A stretch of 64,000 nucleotides of DNA from CAVXXB01 sp963765585 (GTDB taxonomy: Bacteria > Calditrichota > Calditrichia > JAJRVZ01), in the NCBI GenBank assembly GCA_963765585.1, contig CAVXXB010000016.1:124001-188000 (forward strand). The letters are read 5' to 3'. The notes under the pieces were generated by a model that worked only from the letters and a program-made list of their open reading frames with translations, did not search any database and was not told the origin of the DNA. The translations under genes and the position numbers were made by a program. This document shows positions 55,330 through 64,000 of this stretch, piece by piece. Every line of letters starts with the position of its first letter. The first letter of the stretch is position 1.

Positions 55330-56044
55330 ATGCTCAATCACATCTGGTTCGGAATGATCATTCTGGCGATACTGATAGCGGGCGGGATTGATTTTTATAA
55401 TGAGGTCCTGGCCCCGGAACCGGCGGGTTCAAATGCCGGCACCACAGTTGAAAAAAGAAATTTAAATGAAGAAACCAAATTAGGCCAGGTTACCACTGCG
55501 GCACTTAAAGGAGCGGCGACCGCCGTAGAAATTGCCATTGGTTTAATCGGTGTGATGGCGTTGTGGCTTGGTGTGATGAAAGTGGCCGAAGAGGCGGGGC
55601 TGACAAAAATAATCGCCCGCGTGGTTCGCCCGATTACAAAATGGTTATTTCCAAAAATCCCGTCAGATCATCCGGCAATCAGCGCAATGATAATGAATAT
55701 TGCGGCAAATATGCTCGGGACTGAGCAACGCGGCAACCCCACTTGGTCTGAAGGCGATGGAAGAACTGGATAAATTAAATCCCAATAAAGGCGAAGCCAC
55801 CGATGATATGTGTACATTTCTGGTTATCAATACCAGTGCGATTACCATGATTCCCGCCACTGCCATTGCCATCCGCGCCTCGATGGGATCGGCCAATCCG
55901 CAGATGATCATCATCCCATCTATTATTGCCGCCACCTGTGCCACGATTGTGGGGCTTACCGCAGTAAAGCTGATACAGGCTTTTAACCGTAAAAAAGCAG
56001 TTGCAAAAGAAAACTCTGATCAGGCAACAGGGCAGGGGGAATAA
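55330..56044 (+). pseudogene. spmA: SpmA-like nucleoside-recognition membrane protein, one frameshift
   Basis: Bridged length about 238 residues. The first frame has one N-terminal helix and VEIAIGLIGVMALWLGVMKV, RPITKWLFPKIPSDHPAISA; the family-diagnostic MLGLSNAATPLGLKAMEEL is recovered only by removing one base in CTCGGGACTGAGC (55722-55732), far before the in-frame stop at 55773. This excludes a shift at the stop codon. SpmA with SpmB is needed for spore core dehydration in Bacillus, but the pair is widespread in non-sporulators, where its role is unknown (possible transporter). The stop overlaps the spmB start (TAATG). Confidence 0.8.
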
Positions 56045-56583
56045 TGGAACTATTTAAATTATCACTGGACTGGTTATCGATTGCCGTCATTCCTTTGTTA
56101 CTGTTGGTATTCATTGGTATGGCAGAGATTAAAAAAGTAAAAGTATATGAAAAATTTGTTGATGGCGCCAAGGAAGGATTTGAAGTCGGTGTGAAAATTA
56201 TACCTTACCTGGTGGCCATGCTGGTGGCCATTGCCATGTTTCGCGCCAGCGGTGCCCTGGATGTTTTGACATTTATATTAAAACCCTTTACTGAACTGAT
56301 TGGCATGCCATCAGAAGTTTTGCCGATGGCTCTGATGCGTCCTCTATCGGGAAGCGGGTCACTGGGTGTAATGACTGAACTGATGCAGACGCACGGCGCC
56401 GATTCATTGATCGGCTTTATGGCTTCCACCATGTTTGGCAGTACAGAGACCACATTCTATGTCGTTGCCGTCTATTTTGGCGCAGTTGGTGTCCGGAAAA
56501 CGAGATATGCGTTACCGGCCGGGTTATTGGCAGATGCCGCCGGTCTTATTGCAGCCACTCTGATTTGTCAGGCGATATTTTAA
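56044..56583 (+). CDS. spmB: SpmB-like nucleoside-recognition membrane protein
   Basis: 179 residues, five to six helices. VDGAKEGFEVGVKIIPYLVA, GMPSEVLPMALMRPLSGSGS, GFMASTMFGSTETTFYVVAV and YALPAGLLADAAG are the conserved nucleoside-recognition (Gate) segments of SpmB. It starts at the SpmA stop. Membrane partner of SpmA. Confidence 0.9.
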   Translation: MELFKLSLDWLSIAVIPLLLLVFIGMAEIKKVKVYEKFVDGAKEGFEVGVKIIPYLVAMLVAIAMFRASGALDVLTFILKPFTELIGMPSEVLPMALMRPLSGSGSLGVMTELMQTHGADSLIGFMASTMFGSTETTFYVVAVYFGAVGVRKTRYALPAGLLADAAGLIAATLICQAIF

Positions 56584-56585
56584 GA

Positions 56586-56683
56586 TTAACCACAGAGGAC
56601 GCGGAGAAGGCACAGAGAACGCTGAGAAAAAAAATCTATATAAACTTTGCGGTCTTTGCTTTTCTTTGTGTCCATTGCGGTTA
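56586..56683. repeat. CCACAGAGG...CATTGCGG inverted-repeat element
   Basis: Left arm 56586-56626 (TTAACCACAGAGGACGCGGA then GAAGGCACAGAG) and right arm 56645-56683 (TTTCTTTGTGTCCATTGCGG) are imperfect reverse complements with a short centre. Related to 20037-20132 and 17793-17927. The remaining 56684-56953 is AT-rich with no gene. Confidence 0.75.
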
Positions 56684-56953
56684 AAATAGTTATCATTTTA
56701 AAAATTATTTTCACAAAAAAAATAAATTATTTTTCCAAAAAATATCACCGCTTAAATCCAAAGATAATAACAAGTAACCGCACATTTTCCTCAAAAAATA
56801 TGTTAAAAATCAATGCAATGTAAATATAATAATAACAATAACATAACTACAATATATTTATTTACATTTTGATTATGTTAGATATAAATTAATTTTTGCC
56901 ATTAAATGTTTTTCGATTTATATTCTATCTCACTTTTCTGCACTAATTTGGAC

Positions 56954-59029
56954 ATGAAACAAAACAAAATTCATTTTACCATACTATTTTTCATTTTCTT
57001 AGGTTCTTTTTCAGTTGGACAGGAACTGAAAAAACCTTTGATTGATGACAATTCGAAATTTACCAGTACAGGCAATATTGGATTAACTATTTCGAATTAT
57101 GGTACCTGGGGTGATGGGTTTGTGCAGCAATCACCAATTGATCAACCATCCTGCGAATATCCCAAAGGCTCAGGTATCGAGCATATTTTTGGCGGTGGAT
57201 TATGGGTAGGTGCAGAAACTTCAGATGGACCGAGAGTAACAACCGGTGCATTTAATTCTGCCAGGTTCCAGTCAGCAGGTTCAAATAATTTTGAATTTAC
57301 AGTTACTGCCGATCCAAATGATGTGGTATTTGAAAGATCTGAATTACCTGGAGATAAGTTCTTTTCACCAGAGGCAATCAGTCATCAGGATTTTATTTCT
57401 GATTTTACAGATACAAACGTTGTCATACCTGGTACCAGCATTCCTGTGCCAAATCATATTCCGATGGGACTGGATGTTCATCTTGAGACTTACGCCTGGA
57501 ATTTCCCATTCGCCGATGCATTTGTGATTTTTAACTATACAATTAAAAATGTGTGGCAGGACACCTTAACAAACGTACATGTAGGTCTTTGGGCGGATCT
57601 TGTTGTCCGAAACACAAATATAACACCACCACGCGTGGGTGCTCCATTCTATCAGCATGTAGGTGTAGGTCATGTTGAAAATGATTCTATGCAATTTGTT
57701 TATGCCTATGATTATGATGGAGATCCTGGTTTTTCTGATAGTTATGTCTCACTGGCTTATATGGGAGCCGATCCCCAGACGGACGATCGGTTATACGAAA
57801 GAAATGTTACCCATAACTGGTGGCTTTTTAGTGGTGGGCTTGAGGAATATGAAATGCCTCCTACGACAGAAGCGCAGAGACTTGCCCGGATGCAGTTATC
57901 CTTTCCTGAGGATATTTATCAGTCAGTAATATTTCAAAGTCCTGGAAACTGGATGAGTCTGGTTTCCACCGGACCGTTTGAAAAAATTGAACCTGATTCA
58001 TCCATAAATGTGGTGTTTGCCATCGTCTGTGGAAAAAAGGCGGGATTTAAGCCATCCACTATTGATGATGAAGATGCAAAGGCAAACCTAGTACAGAATA
58101 TATCATGGGCACAAAAGGCCTATCATGGTGAAGATTCAAATCGGAATGGAATTCTTGATCCCGGTGAAGATATTAACGGGAATGGAGAATTGGACAGATA
58201 CATTCTGCCCACACCGCCAAATCCGCCCAAAATTAAAGTAGTGCCTGGGAATCAGGCAGTTTCTTTGTTATGGGATAATTCTGCTGAGCAGTCAATTGAT
58301 CTGATCTCAAAAAATATGGACTTTGAAGGATACCGGATTTACCGTTCCTTTATTGGTGATGAAAAATCATCTCAGGGTTTGCTCGGAAGTATGAAATTAA
58401 TAAATGAATACGATCTCATAGACAATCTTTTTTATGACACAGGTCTTGAGGCAATCGAGCTGGATCCTCCCATTATGGAGATAGTGCAGGATCCATTATC
58501 CGGTGATATGGATACTACGTTATATACTTATAGGTTGAATATCAACAATCTGCATAATGGTTGGAATTACGCATTTGCAGTAACTGCTTTTGACAGTGGC
58601 GATACCAAATTAAATTTATTTAGTCTTGAATCCAGTAAATTAGAAAACGCAATTATTGCAACACCAGGCACATCGCCACAAAATTCCGCTGAGAATAAAG
58701 AAATCGGTATCTATCCAAATCCATACCGGGTTAATGCATTATGGGATGGAAATTTCGAGCGAGAGAGAAAACTATATTTTTACAATCTCCCGGAAAATTG
58801 TGAAGTACGTATTTATACACTTGCCGGAGATCTCGTGGATAGTTTTACACATACTGGTGATTTATATTCTGATACCGGCTCCCAATCCAATGTCTCCCCG
58901 GGCGGTGAACATGCCTGGGATATCGTTTCGGAATTTGATCAGGCTATTGCGACCGGATTGTATCTGTTTACTGTTAAAGACAATAATTCCGGTGATATTT
59001 ATCAGGGAAAATTTGTAGTTATTAAATAA
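56954..59029 (+). CDS. Large secreted protein with type IX-like sorting tail
   Basis: The ATG at 56954 starts a signal peptide (IHFTILFFIFLGSFSVGQ); the 16 codons upstream in frame look non-coding. About 690 residues. YPKGSGIEHIFGGGLWVGAE and FNYTIKNVWQDTLTNVHVGL are typical of large FCB surface proteins. DSNRNGILDPGEDINGNGEL (near residue 400) is a calcium-binding EF-hand/dockerin-like loop. A fibronectin-like domain follows (NQAVSLLWDNSAEQSIDL). The C-terminus (IGIYPNPYRVN...ATGLYLFTVKDN...GKFVVIK) is a sorting domain. No enzyme motif. It heads a group of exported proteins to the window end. Confidence 0.8.
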   Translation: MKQNKIHFTILFFIFLGSFSVGQELKKPLIDDNSKFTSTGNIGLTISNYGTWGDGFVQQSPIDQPSCEYPKGSGIEHIFGGGLWVGAETSDGPRVTTGAFNSARFQSAGSNNFEFTVTADPNDVVFERSELPGDKFFSPEAISHQDFISDFTDTNVVIPGTSIPVPNHIPMGLDVHLETYAWNFPFADAFVIFNYTIKNVWQDTLTNVHVGLWADLVVRNTNITPPRVGAPFYQHVGVGHVENDSMQFVYAYDYDGDPGFSDSYVSLAYMGADPQTDDRLYERNVTHNWWLFSGGLEEYEMPPTTEAQRLARMQLSFPEDIYQSVIFQSPGNWMSLVSTGPFEKIEPDSSINVVFAIVCGKKAGFKPSTIDDEDAKANLVQNISWAQKAYHGEDSNRNGILDPGEDINGNGELDRYILPTPPNPPKIKVVPGNQAVSLLWDNSAEQSIDLISKNMDFEGYRIYRSFIGDEKSSQGLLGSMKLINEYDLIDNLFYDTGLEAIELDPPIMEIVQDPLSGDMDTTLYTYRLNINNLHNGWNYAFAVTAFDSGDTKLNLFSLESSKLENAIIATPGTSPQNSAENKEIGIYPNPYRVNALWDGNFERERKLYFYNLPENCEVRIYTLAGDLVDSFTHTGDLYSDTGSQSNVSPGGEHAWDIVSEFDQAIATGLYLFTVKDNNSGDIYQGKFVVIK

Positions 59030-59043
59030 CCAGAATTATTCAT

Positions 59044-59154
59044 AACCACCAAGTCACAAGGCAAAAAATCATAAAAATGTCGTTCGCTACCAAAGATATG
59101 TATAATTAAAATTATTAAATTCCTTGTTTCTTTGTGTCTTTGAGTCTTTGTGGT
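59044..59154. repeat. CCACCAAG...CTTTGTGG inverted-repeat element
   Basis: Left arm 59044-59068, right arm 59130-59154 (CTTTGTGTCTTTGAGTCTTT), plus TGAATTAATCAGG downstream, shared with 17903-17950. Confidence 0.75.
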
Positions 59155-59241
59155 GAACTAAGTGAATTAATCAGGAAAAGTACTGGGAAAAAATAAATTT
59201 TTACTAATTATTTTTACACAATTAATCTGAAGGAGGTTCAA

Positions 59242-61257
59242 ATGCCACGTTTTGTTACAGTTCTGTTAACCATTTTATTTGTATGCGGTATTTTTTCGCT
59301 GGCGTCCGGCCAGGCGCCCTATGATACAGTTTCCATTTATGATATTAATTGGGTACCGGATCCGGGAACGGATAATGCGTCTCCACTACTTGGAGATACT
59401 GTAGTTGTCCGGGCTTTGGTAATGCATGGTCCGAAGGATCTTTATGTAGGCGCCCGTTTACATACTTATGTCGTTGATCCAGACAGTTTCCCAAAACCAT
59501 GGAGTGGTTTGCTCATTATTCAGCATGACAGCACAGCGTCCGCAACGGAATATGATTTGGTAGAACCGGGAGACATATGCTATTTTACAGGCATTGTTGA
59601 AGCATATTTTTCATATACCCAAATTGCGCTTCTCGATGGAAGCGAGCGTGGTGATCAGGCCGTGCCGGTGACATTTGAATCCTTTGGTAACATGGTACCT
59701 GATCCTGTAAAATTAACTTCTGCCGACCTGGCTACATATGCCGATGGTGAGCAGTGGGAAAACATGTATGTCACAGTAGAAAATGTAACCATTGTAAATA
59801 ATGCTACCAGTTCCAATACGGCATCATTTACTGATGCATCATCAGGAACCGCTTATCTTGATGACTATTTTTTATATTTCCGCAGCGGATTTGATAATAA
59901 TACGTTTAGTTGGCCGGTGGCCGGCACCCGACTGACTGCCACCGGATATGTCAGAGATACGGGTCAACCTTTCACGATTAATCCGGAGACGGAGGATGAT
60001 CTTATAATTCTTACCAATCCGCCTGTTATAGCTGATCTGGCTAGAAATCCCGGTGTGCCTGGTTCTGCAGATGACGTTGAGATTTCGGCAACAATCACCG
60101 ATAACAGTGAAGTCGACAGTGCCGCTGTTTTGTATAGTGTCGACGGAAGCGCGTTTACAGCGCTGGAAATGACAGCAGATGCAGATACTTTTAGTGCAGT
60201 GATTCCATTGCAGGATAATGGCGCTTATGTACGCTATTTTATCTATGCTGTTGATGATGATGGTGACTGGACTACACTTCCCGGTGATACCTCCAGTACG
60301 ATTTTTTCCTATGTGGTGCGTGATGAAGCATTAACTATTATGGATGTACAGTACACATGGGGATATACAAATGATGCATCACCCTATAATGGTGTTGAAG
60401 TTACACTTGAAGGGATCGTCACTACAGATTCTAATGATTTCGGCGGCGGCTACTATTATATTCAGGATAAAGACAGCATGTGGTCGGGGATAATGGTCCG
60501 CGATAGCGAAAATAAATTTGTCAGGGGTGATAAAATTTCAATTGTGGGTACGGTTCAGGAGAATTTTGGTCTAACTCGTCTGAATCCAGTGGTGTCCGCA
60601 ACAAAATTGAGCAGCGGTAATGCTTTTAGTCCAGTTGAAGTGACTACCGGAGAGATCACGACAGGTGGTGAAAATAGCGAAGCATACGAGAGTGTGTTTG
60701 TGACTACAAAAGGTTTAACCGTATCAAATCCGTTTCCTGACGGCGCTGGTAACTATGGAGAAATAGAAATAGATGATGGTAGCGGTGGTATTCGAGTGGA
60801 TGATTACTCGAGTTTCTGGCGGGGAAATCTTGATAGCACCTATAGTCTAGGAGAAGCCATTGAAGAATTACGAGGGCCATTGTATTATAGCTTCAGTAAT
60901 TTTAAGCTCATTCCCCGTGATTCAAATGACGTTCTTGGTCATGTATCTGAAGTTGAAAGATTATCTCAGCTCTTACCGGATCAATTTGGCCTTGCTCAGA
61001 ACTATCCCAATCCATTTAATCCTACAACGAAAATTGAATATGGGATTGCCAAACCGGGACAATATTCCATGGTGGTATATAATGTGCTGGGACAAAAGGT
61101 CCGCACATTGTTTAATGAATATCGGACTACCGGTGCACATCATATGACCTGGAACGGACTGGATGAACGCAATATGAAAGTAGGATCAGGTATTTACTTT
61201 TATGTTCTGCAGGGTGAAGGTCAGAGAGTAACTAAGAAAATGATAATGATTAAATAA
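59242..61257 (+). CDS. Secreted OB-fold/Ig-like protein with sorting tail
   Basis: 671 residues; GAAGGAGG upstream and signal peptide (LFVCGIFSLASGQ). Two OB-fold-like domains of the secreted nucleic-acid/ligand-binding type (first: DTVVVRALVMHG...GDICYFTGIVEAYFSYTQIA; later: VTLEGIVTTDSNDFGGGYYY and GDKISIVGTVQENFG) surround an Ig-like/FN3-like domain (DDVEISATITDNSEVDSAAV). The tail is a canonical sorting domain: NYPNPFNPTTKIEYGI ... VYNVLGQKVRTL ... SGIYFYVLQG. OB-fold domains of this kind occur next to secreted nucleases, but no nuclease domain is present. Confidence 0.85.
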   Translation: MPRFVTVLLTILFVCGIFSLASGQAPYDTVSIYDINWVPDPGTDNASPLLGDTVVVRALVMHGPKDLYVGARLHTYVVDPDSFPKPWSGLLIIQHDSTASATEYDLVEPGDICYFTGIVEAYFSYTQIALLDGSERGDQAVPVTFESFGNMVPDPVKLTSADLATYADGEQWENMYVTVENVTIVNNATSSNTASFTDASSGTAYLDDYFLYFRSGFDNNTFSWPVAGTRLTATGYVRDTGQPFTINPETEDDLIILTNPPVIADLARNPGVPGSADDVEISATITDNSEVDSAAVLYSVDGSAFTALEMTADADTFSAVIPLQDNGAYVRYFIYAVDDDGDWTTLPGDTSSTIFSYVVRDEALTIMDVQYTWGYTNDASPYNGVEVTLEGIVTTDSNDFGGGYYYIQDKDSMWSGIMVRDSENKFVRGDKISIVGTVQENFGLTRLNPVVSATKLSSGNAFSPVEVTTGEITTGGENSEAYESVFVTTKGLTVSNPFPDGAGNYGEIEIDDGSGGIRVDDYSSFWRGNLDSTYSLGEAIEELRGPLYYSFSNFKLIPRDSNDVLGHVSEVERLSQLLPDQFGLAQNYPNPFNPTTKIEYGIAKPGQYSMVVYNVLGQKVRTLFNEYRTTGAHHMTWNGLDERNMKVGSGIYFYVLQGEGQRVTKKMIMIK

Positions 61258-61289
61258 CAATATTGTGCAGTCAGGTGAGTTTGTTTTTT

Positions 61290-61485
61290 GACAGGATAAC
61301 AGGATAAACAATTAGAAATTAGGAATGAGAAATGAGAAATTCACACCTGCTATTGATAATTAACGACAGGTAGTTAAAAATTACCAATTTTGAACTTCTC
61401 ATTTCTAATCTCTAATTCATAATTATCGGCATCAAGGATCCAGTATCCAGAATCTCGCATCAGGTATTTATCCTGTTATCCTGTC
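61290..61485. repeat. Nested inverted repeat
   Basis: Outer arms GACAGGATAACAGGATAAA (61290-61308) and its perfect reverse complement (61467-61485), 19 bp. Inside, a second imperfect pair: 61310-61341 (AGAAATTAGGAATGAGAAAT) with 61392-61423 (TTCTCATTTCTAATCTCTAA). Inside the right half sits a GATCCAGTATCCAG heptamer array (61433-61465). No gene within. Confidence 0.85.
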
Positions 61486-61526
61486 TATATTTTTTTAAGA
61501 ATAACAAATTAATGTAGAATGAAAAA

Positions 61527-62909
61527 TTGAATTTTTTAAAGATTAAAATAATTTTTCTCCTGGTTTTCCTACTTTGCTTCTTTTTTAGTTGTGAAGAACA
61601 AATTACCGGTGACTTTGAAGCCAATCGTGCCCCGGATACATTTATTTTTGTGGAATCCCTGGGAGAGGATACATTAAACTATCTTAAAAGTGTTCAGGAG
61701 ATTTTTTGGGACGGGCGCGATCCGGATGGATTTATAAAAGGCTTTTATTATACCTGGAAGGATAATCCAACCGAGGCGGACTGGATATGGACAACCGAAA
61801 GATCAAATATTTTTCCACTCGAAATATTTGGCAACGATACGATCTATAAGTTTCAGGTAATGTCTGTAGACAATATGGATTTAGCCGATCCTACTCCGGC
61901 AGCACAAAATTTTCCCATCATCAACAGTCCTCCGGAAATGAACTGGACTATCAATACTAATATTCCGGATACCACCTTTACTGTGGCATCCTTCAGTCGG
62001 CAGGCATCGGATCCTGATGGAGATCTGACAATTGAGAGATTCGAATATGCACTTGATGCTCCGGACAACTGGAAATCTATTTCTGGTTTAAAACGTAATC
62101 TGACCATAAATGCGGATAGCGGACTTGTCAGCGGAGATCATATCCTTTATATGCGGGCGGTTGATATTGCCGGATCTGCCAGCGAGATCATTCGCATGCC
62201 ACAGGGATCCAGCTGGCATGTAAAACAGCCTAAAGGCCGTTACCTCCTGATTGACGATTTTGATGCCGATGCGGGTCAGGATGCCTTATATAATTCTATT
62301 ATGGCTGCCATAATTCCGGAAATTGATCCATCAGAAGGGTATGATTATTGGAATATCAAACAACTGTTTCCTGCTTCACGAACACAGTTTACCGAAACAC
62401 TCAAATTATATGACCGGGTACTTTGGTATGCAGATCCGATCCGTGAAACCGATGAACATTTTGTTGCGGCTCAAATCGCCATTCCGGAATTTCGAAACAA
62501 CGGTGGAAAAATTATCTACACAGTAAAATTTAGCAAATCATTTGGCTCATTGGGCAATCCTTTGGAATTTTCACCTGTAGATTCACTGGGTGAAAGTTAT
62601 AACTTTACTACCTCAATGTCATTTACAATGGATCCTGTATTTGAAGAGGGGTTTGGATTTACATTGCCGGATTTAAAATTTTCGGCCACAACAAAGAATA
62701 TCATTTCCCTGAAACCGAAAGCGACTTCCATTCCGATGTACATGTACGACCACCCGTCAGAAGCGGAAAATCCAAAATTTGTACTTATCGGGCTGAATGA
62801 TAATACAAAGGCATATGATTTTGTATTTGTAGGATCTCCTTTACATATAGTTAATGGCAACAATAATATTGATGAGTTTATCAAGATTGTTTTTAGAGAT
62901 ATCTTTTAA
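61527..62909 (+). CDS. Lipoprotein of unknown function
   Basis: 460 residues with lipobox CFFFSCEEQ. TTG at 61527 is the only in-frame start; an ATG at 61519 (ATGAAAAAT) would be in frame only if one base were missing from the A5 run, so the true start is uncertain. Ig/FN-like N-terminal region (QEIFWDGRDPDGFIKGFYYT; DPDGDLTIERFEYALDAPDN), then a Rossmann-like domain (GRYLLIDDFDADAGQDALYN ... RVLWYADPIRETDEHFVAAQ ... IIYTVKFSKSFGSLGNP) resembling GldG/ThuA-type sugar- or degron-binding folds without catalytic residues. It lies 22 bases before the TonB receptor and is probably its co-transcribed surface partner. Confidence 0.75.
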   Translation: MNFLKIKIIFLLVFLLCFFFSCEEQITGDFEANRAPDTFIFVESLGEDTLNYLKSVQEIFWDGRDPDGFIKGFYYTWKDNPTEADWIWTTERSNIFPLEIFGNDTIYKFQVMSVDNMDLADPTPAAQNFPIINSPPEMNWTINTNIPDTTFTVASFSRQASDPDGDLTIERFEYALDAPDNWKSISGLKRNLTINADSGLVSGDHILYMRAVDIAGSASEIIRMPQGSSWHVKQPKGRYLLIDDFDADAGQDALYNSIMAAIIPEIDPSEGYDYWNIKQLFPASRTQFTETLKLYDRVLWYADPIRETDEHFVAAQIAIPEFRNNGGKIIYTVKFSKSFGSLGNPLEFSPVDSLGESYNFTTSMSFTMDPVFEEGFGFTLPDLKFSATTKNIISLKPKATSIPMYMYDHPSEAENPKFVLIGLNDNTKAYDFVFVGSPLHIVNGNNNIDEFIKIVFRDIF

Positions 62910-62931
62910 CAGCGATAAAAGAACTAAACAC

Positions 62932-64000
62932 ATGCATACAAAATTGAATATCCTCATAACATTAATAATCCTGTTCCTGTCTAACCTGCTTATTGCACAA
63001 AGTACAGGTCGCATTAACGGGCTGATAGTTGATAAGGAGACGAGTGAAACACTTGCAGGCGTGAATATCATTGTCAAAGGAACATATTTTGGTGCTTCAA
63101 CGGATGTTGATGGCTTTTTTCTAATTCCGGATGTGGATCCTGGAGAGTATGAGCTGGAAATATCATATATTGGTTATAAAATAATCTTGCAAACAGGTGT
63201 AAAAGTTGCCGCGGGTGAAGCCACAAATTTGGATATTAAACTTGAATCATCTGTTCTGGCGTTGGGGCAGGACATTGAGGTAATTGGCGAAAAACCATTG
63301 ATGGATATTGAAGAAACAAGTACAGTCAGGACTATGAGTAAAGAGGATATTGATCAGAGAATTGCAGAAGATGCCATGGAATTGGTTAGCCAGCAAGTTG
63401 GAATTGTAGCTCAGGATGACGGTTTACATATTCGAGGGGGACGTTCTCACGAATCACAATATATGCTTGATGGCATCTCAGTGCAGGATCCGATGTCGGG
63501 GACCGGTTTTGGCTTAAATCTTAGCGCTAATTCACTTGAACAGGTAGAAGTAATCACCGGAGGATATAAAGCAGAGTACGGCCAGGCCACGTCGGGAGTT
63601 GTTAATGTTCGTACAAAATCCGGCAGCGATAAATATGAAGCATTCTTGCTATATAAATCCGATAATTACGGTATTTTTCAGGATAAGGATTATAGTTTCA
63701 ACGCCGATAATTTTGAATTCAATCTTGGGGGTCCTGAACCCATAACCAGTACAATTTTGCCGGCGATCGGATTGGATCTTCCGGGAAATCTGTACTTTTT
63801 TCTTAATGTATATGGAATGATATCGGATGATTATACCCGTGCAACGGCCGATCAGCTCTACTCATCAATCACGGCTGACAGTAAATTGTTTTCGGGTACC
63901 TCTCTCTCTCCGCGACAAAACAATCAGTGGTCGGGTATCGCCAAACTTAAGTGGAAAATAGATCCCACACATCAATTAACTTTTGCCTATAATCGATCAT
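62932..64000 (+). CDS. TonB-dependent receptor with carboxypeptidase-regulatory domain, 5' part
   Basis: Open to the window end (about 356 residues seen). Signal peptide (LITLIILFLSNLLIAQS), then a CarboxypepD_reg-like beta domain (GRINGLIVDKETSETLAGVN, YFGASTDVDGFFLIPDVDPG), the plug (TMSKEDIDQR, VGIVAQDDGLHIRGGRSHES, YMLDGISVQDPMSG, LEQVEVITGGYKAEYGQATS) and the first barrel strands. Outer-membrane importer of unknown substrate, SusC/OmpA-linked style, coupled to the preceding lipoprotein. Confidence 0.9.
   Translation, partial: MHTKLNILITLIILFLSNLLIAQSTGRINGLIVDKETSETLAGVNIIVKGTYFGASTDVDGFFLIPDVDPGEYELEISYIGYKIILQTGVKVAAGEATNLDIKLESSVLALGQDIEVIGEKPLMDIEETSTVRTMSKEDIDQRIAEDAMELVSQQVGIVAQDDGLHIRGGRSHESQYMLDGISVQDPMSGTGFGLNLSANSLEQVEVITGGYKAEYGQATSGVVNVRTKSGSDKYEAFLLYKSDNYGIFQDKDYSFNADNFEFNLGGPEPITSTILPAIGLDLPGNLYFFLNVYGMISDDYTRATADQLYSSITADSKLFSGTSLSPRQNNQWSGIAKLKWKIDPTHQLTFAYNRS

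Noticed and set aside
55330..56583. Evidence for sporulation from spmA/spmB
   Set aside because: The pair is common in non-spore-forming bacteria and no other sporulation gene is present.

Overview
The window is AT-rich bacterial DNA, most likely from an FCB-superphylum lineage (Calditrichota, Marinimicrobiota, KSB1 or Ignavibacteria-like). The evidence is the type IX-secretion-like C-terminal sorting domains (NPFNPxT...GLYLF/GIYFYxL), an S46 dipeptidyl peptidase, a TonB receptor with a carboxypeptidase-regulatory plug, small SGNH and M64 secreted hydrolases, and dispersed repeats in almost every intergenic gap. Phylum-level placement is inference. No rRNA, tRNA or CRISPR array was seen.

Layout. 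1-1450: 3' end of a cytochrome b-like gene, then an IS200/IS605-type Y1 transposase between near-identical palindromic repeats. 1488-4956: tight operon of a discoidin-like secreted protein, a GT39-like membrane glycosyltransferase, ApbE and a PilZ protein. 5014-10199: lipoprotein, SGNH hydrolase, a fourfold 94-bp two-hairpin repeat, S46 peptidase. 10537-15045: DUF3179-type lipoprotein with an in-frame TGA at its conserved Cys, a natural ArsS-ArsM fusion, a broken HxxxD acyltransferase. 15280-29083: TauE/SafE transporter, M64 peptidase, outer-membrane proteins, PQQ sugar dehydrogenase/dihaem/sorting-domain fusion, NapH-like polyferredoxin with HMA-like domains, and several inverted-repeat elements, one enclosing a decayed four-helix-bundle gene. 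29234-39688: alpha-2-macroglobulin/PbpC pair, ClpS, a ferredoxin-NADP-reductase-like flavoprotein.

40139-54507 is the centre of interest. Two related modules lie in tandem. Module A: Tat-exported HybA-like Fe-S protein, NrfD/HybB-like quinone-site subunit, 13-haem cytochrome c, haem-c sensor histidine kinase, and two response regulators whose output domain is a GcvH-like (lipoyl-carrier) fold. Module B: membrane-tethered GcvH-like protein, a 26-residue anchor-like microprotein, Fe-S protein, NrfD, another tethered GcvH-like protein, a second haem-c kinase and a sigma54 activator. Both modules are preceded by near-identical 19-bp palindromes (GTGTTG-N7-YWACAC) and sigma54-like -24/-12 elements, so the encoded activator probably controls both. 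I read it as a periplasmic-redox-sensing circuit that controls, and may be physically coupled to, a quinone/multihaem electron-transfer complex through GcvH-like domains. No molybdopterin or other catalytic subunit lies in the window.

54494-64000: archaemetzincin, SpmA/SpmB, two secreted sorting-domain proteins, a lipoprotein and the start of a TonB-dependent receptor.

At least twelve coding frameshifts occur, ten of them consistent with one extra base. They may be residual assembly error, real decay or, less likely, recoding; affected genes are annotated across the break.
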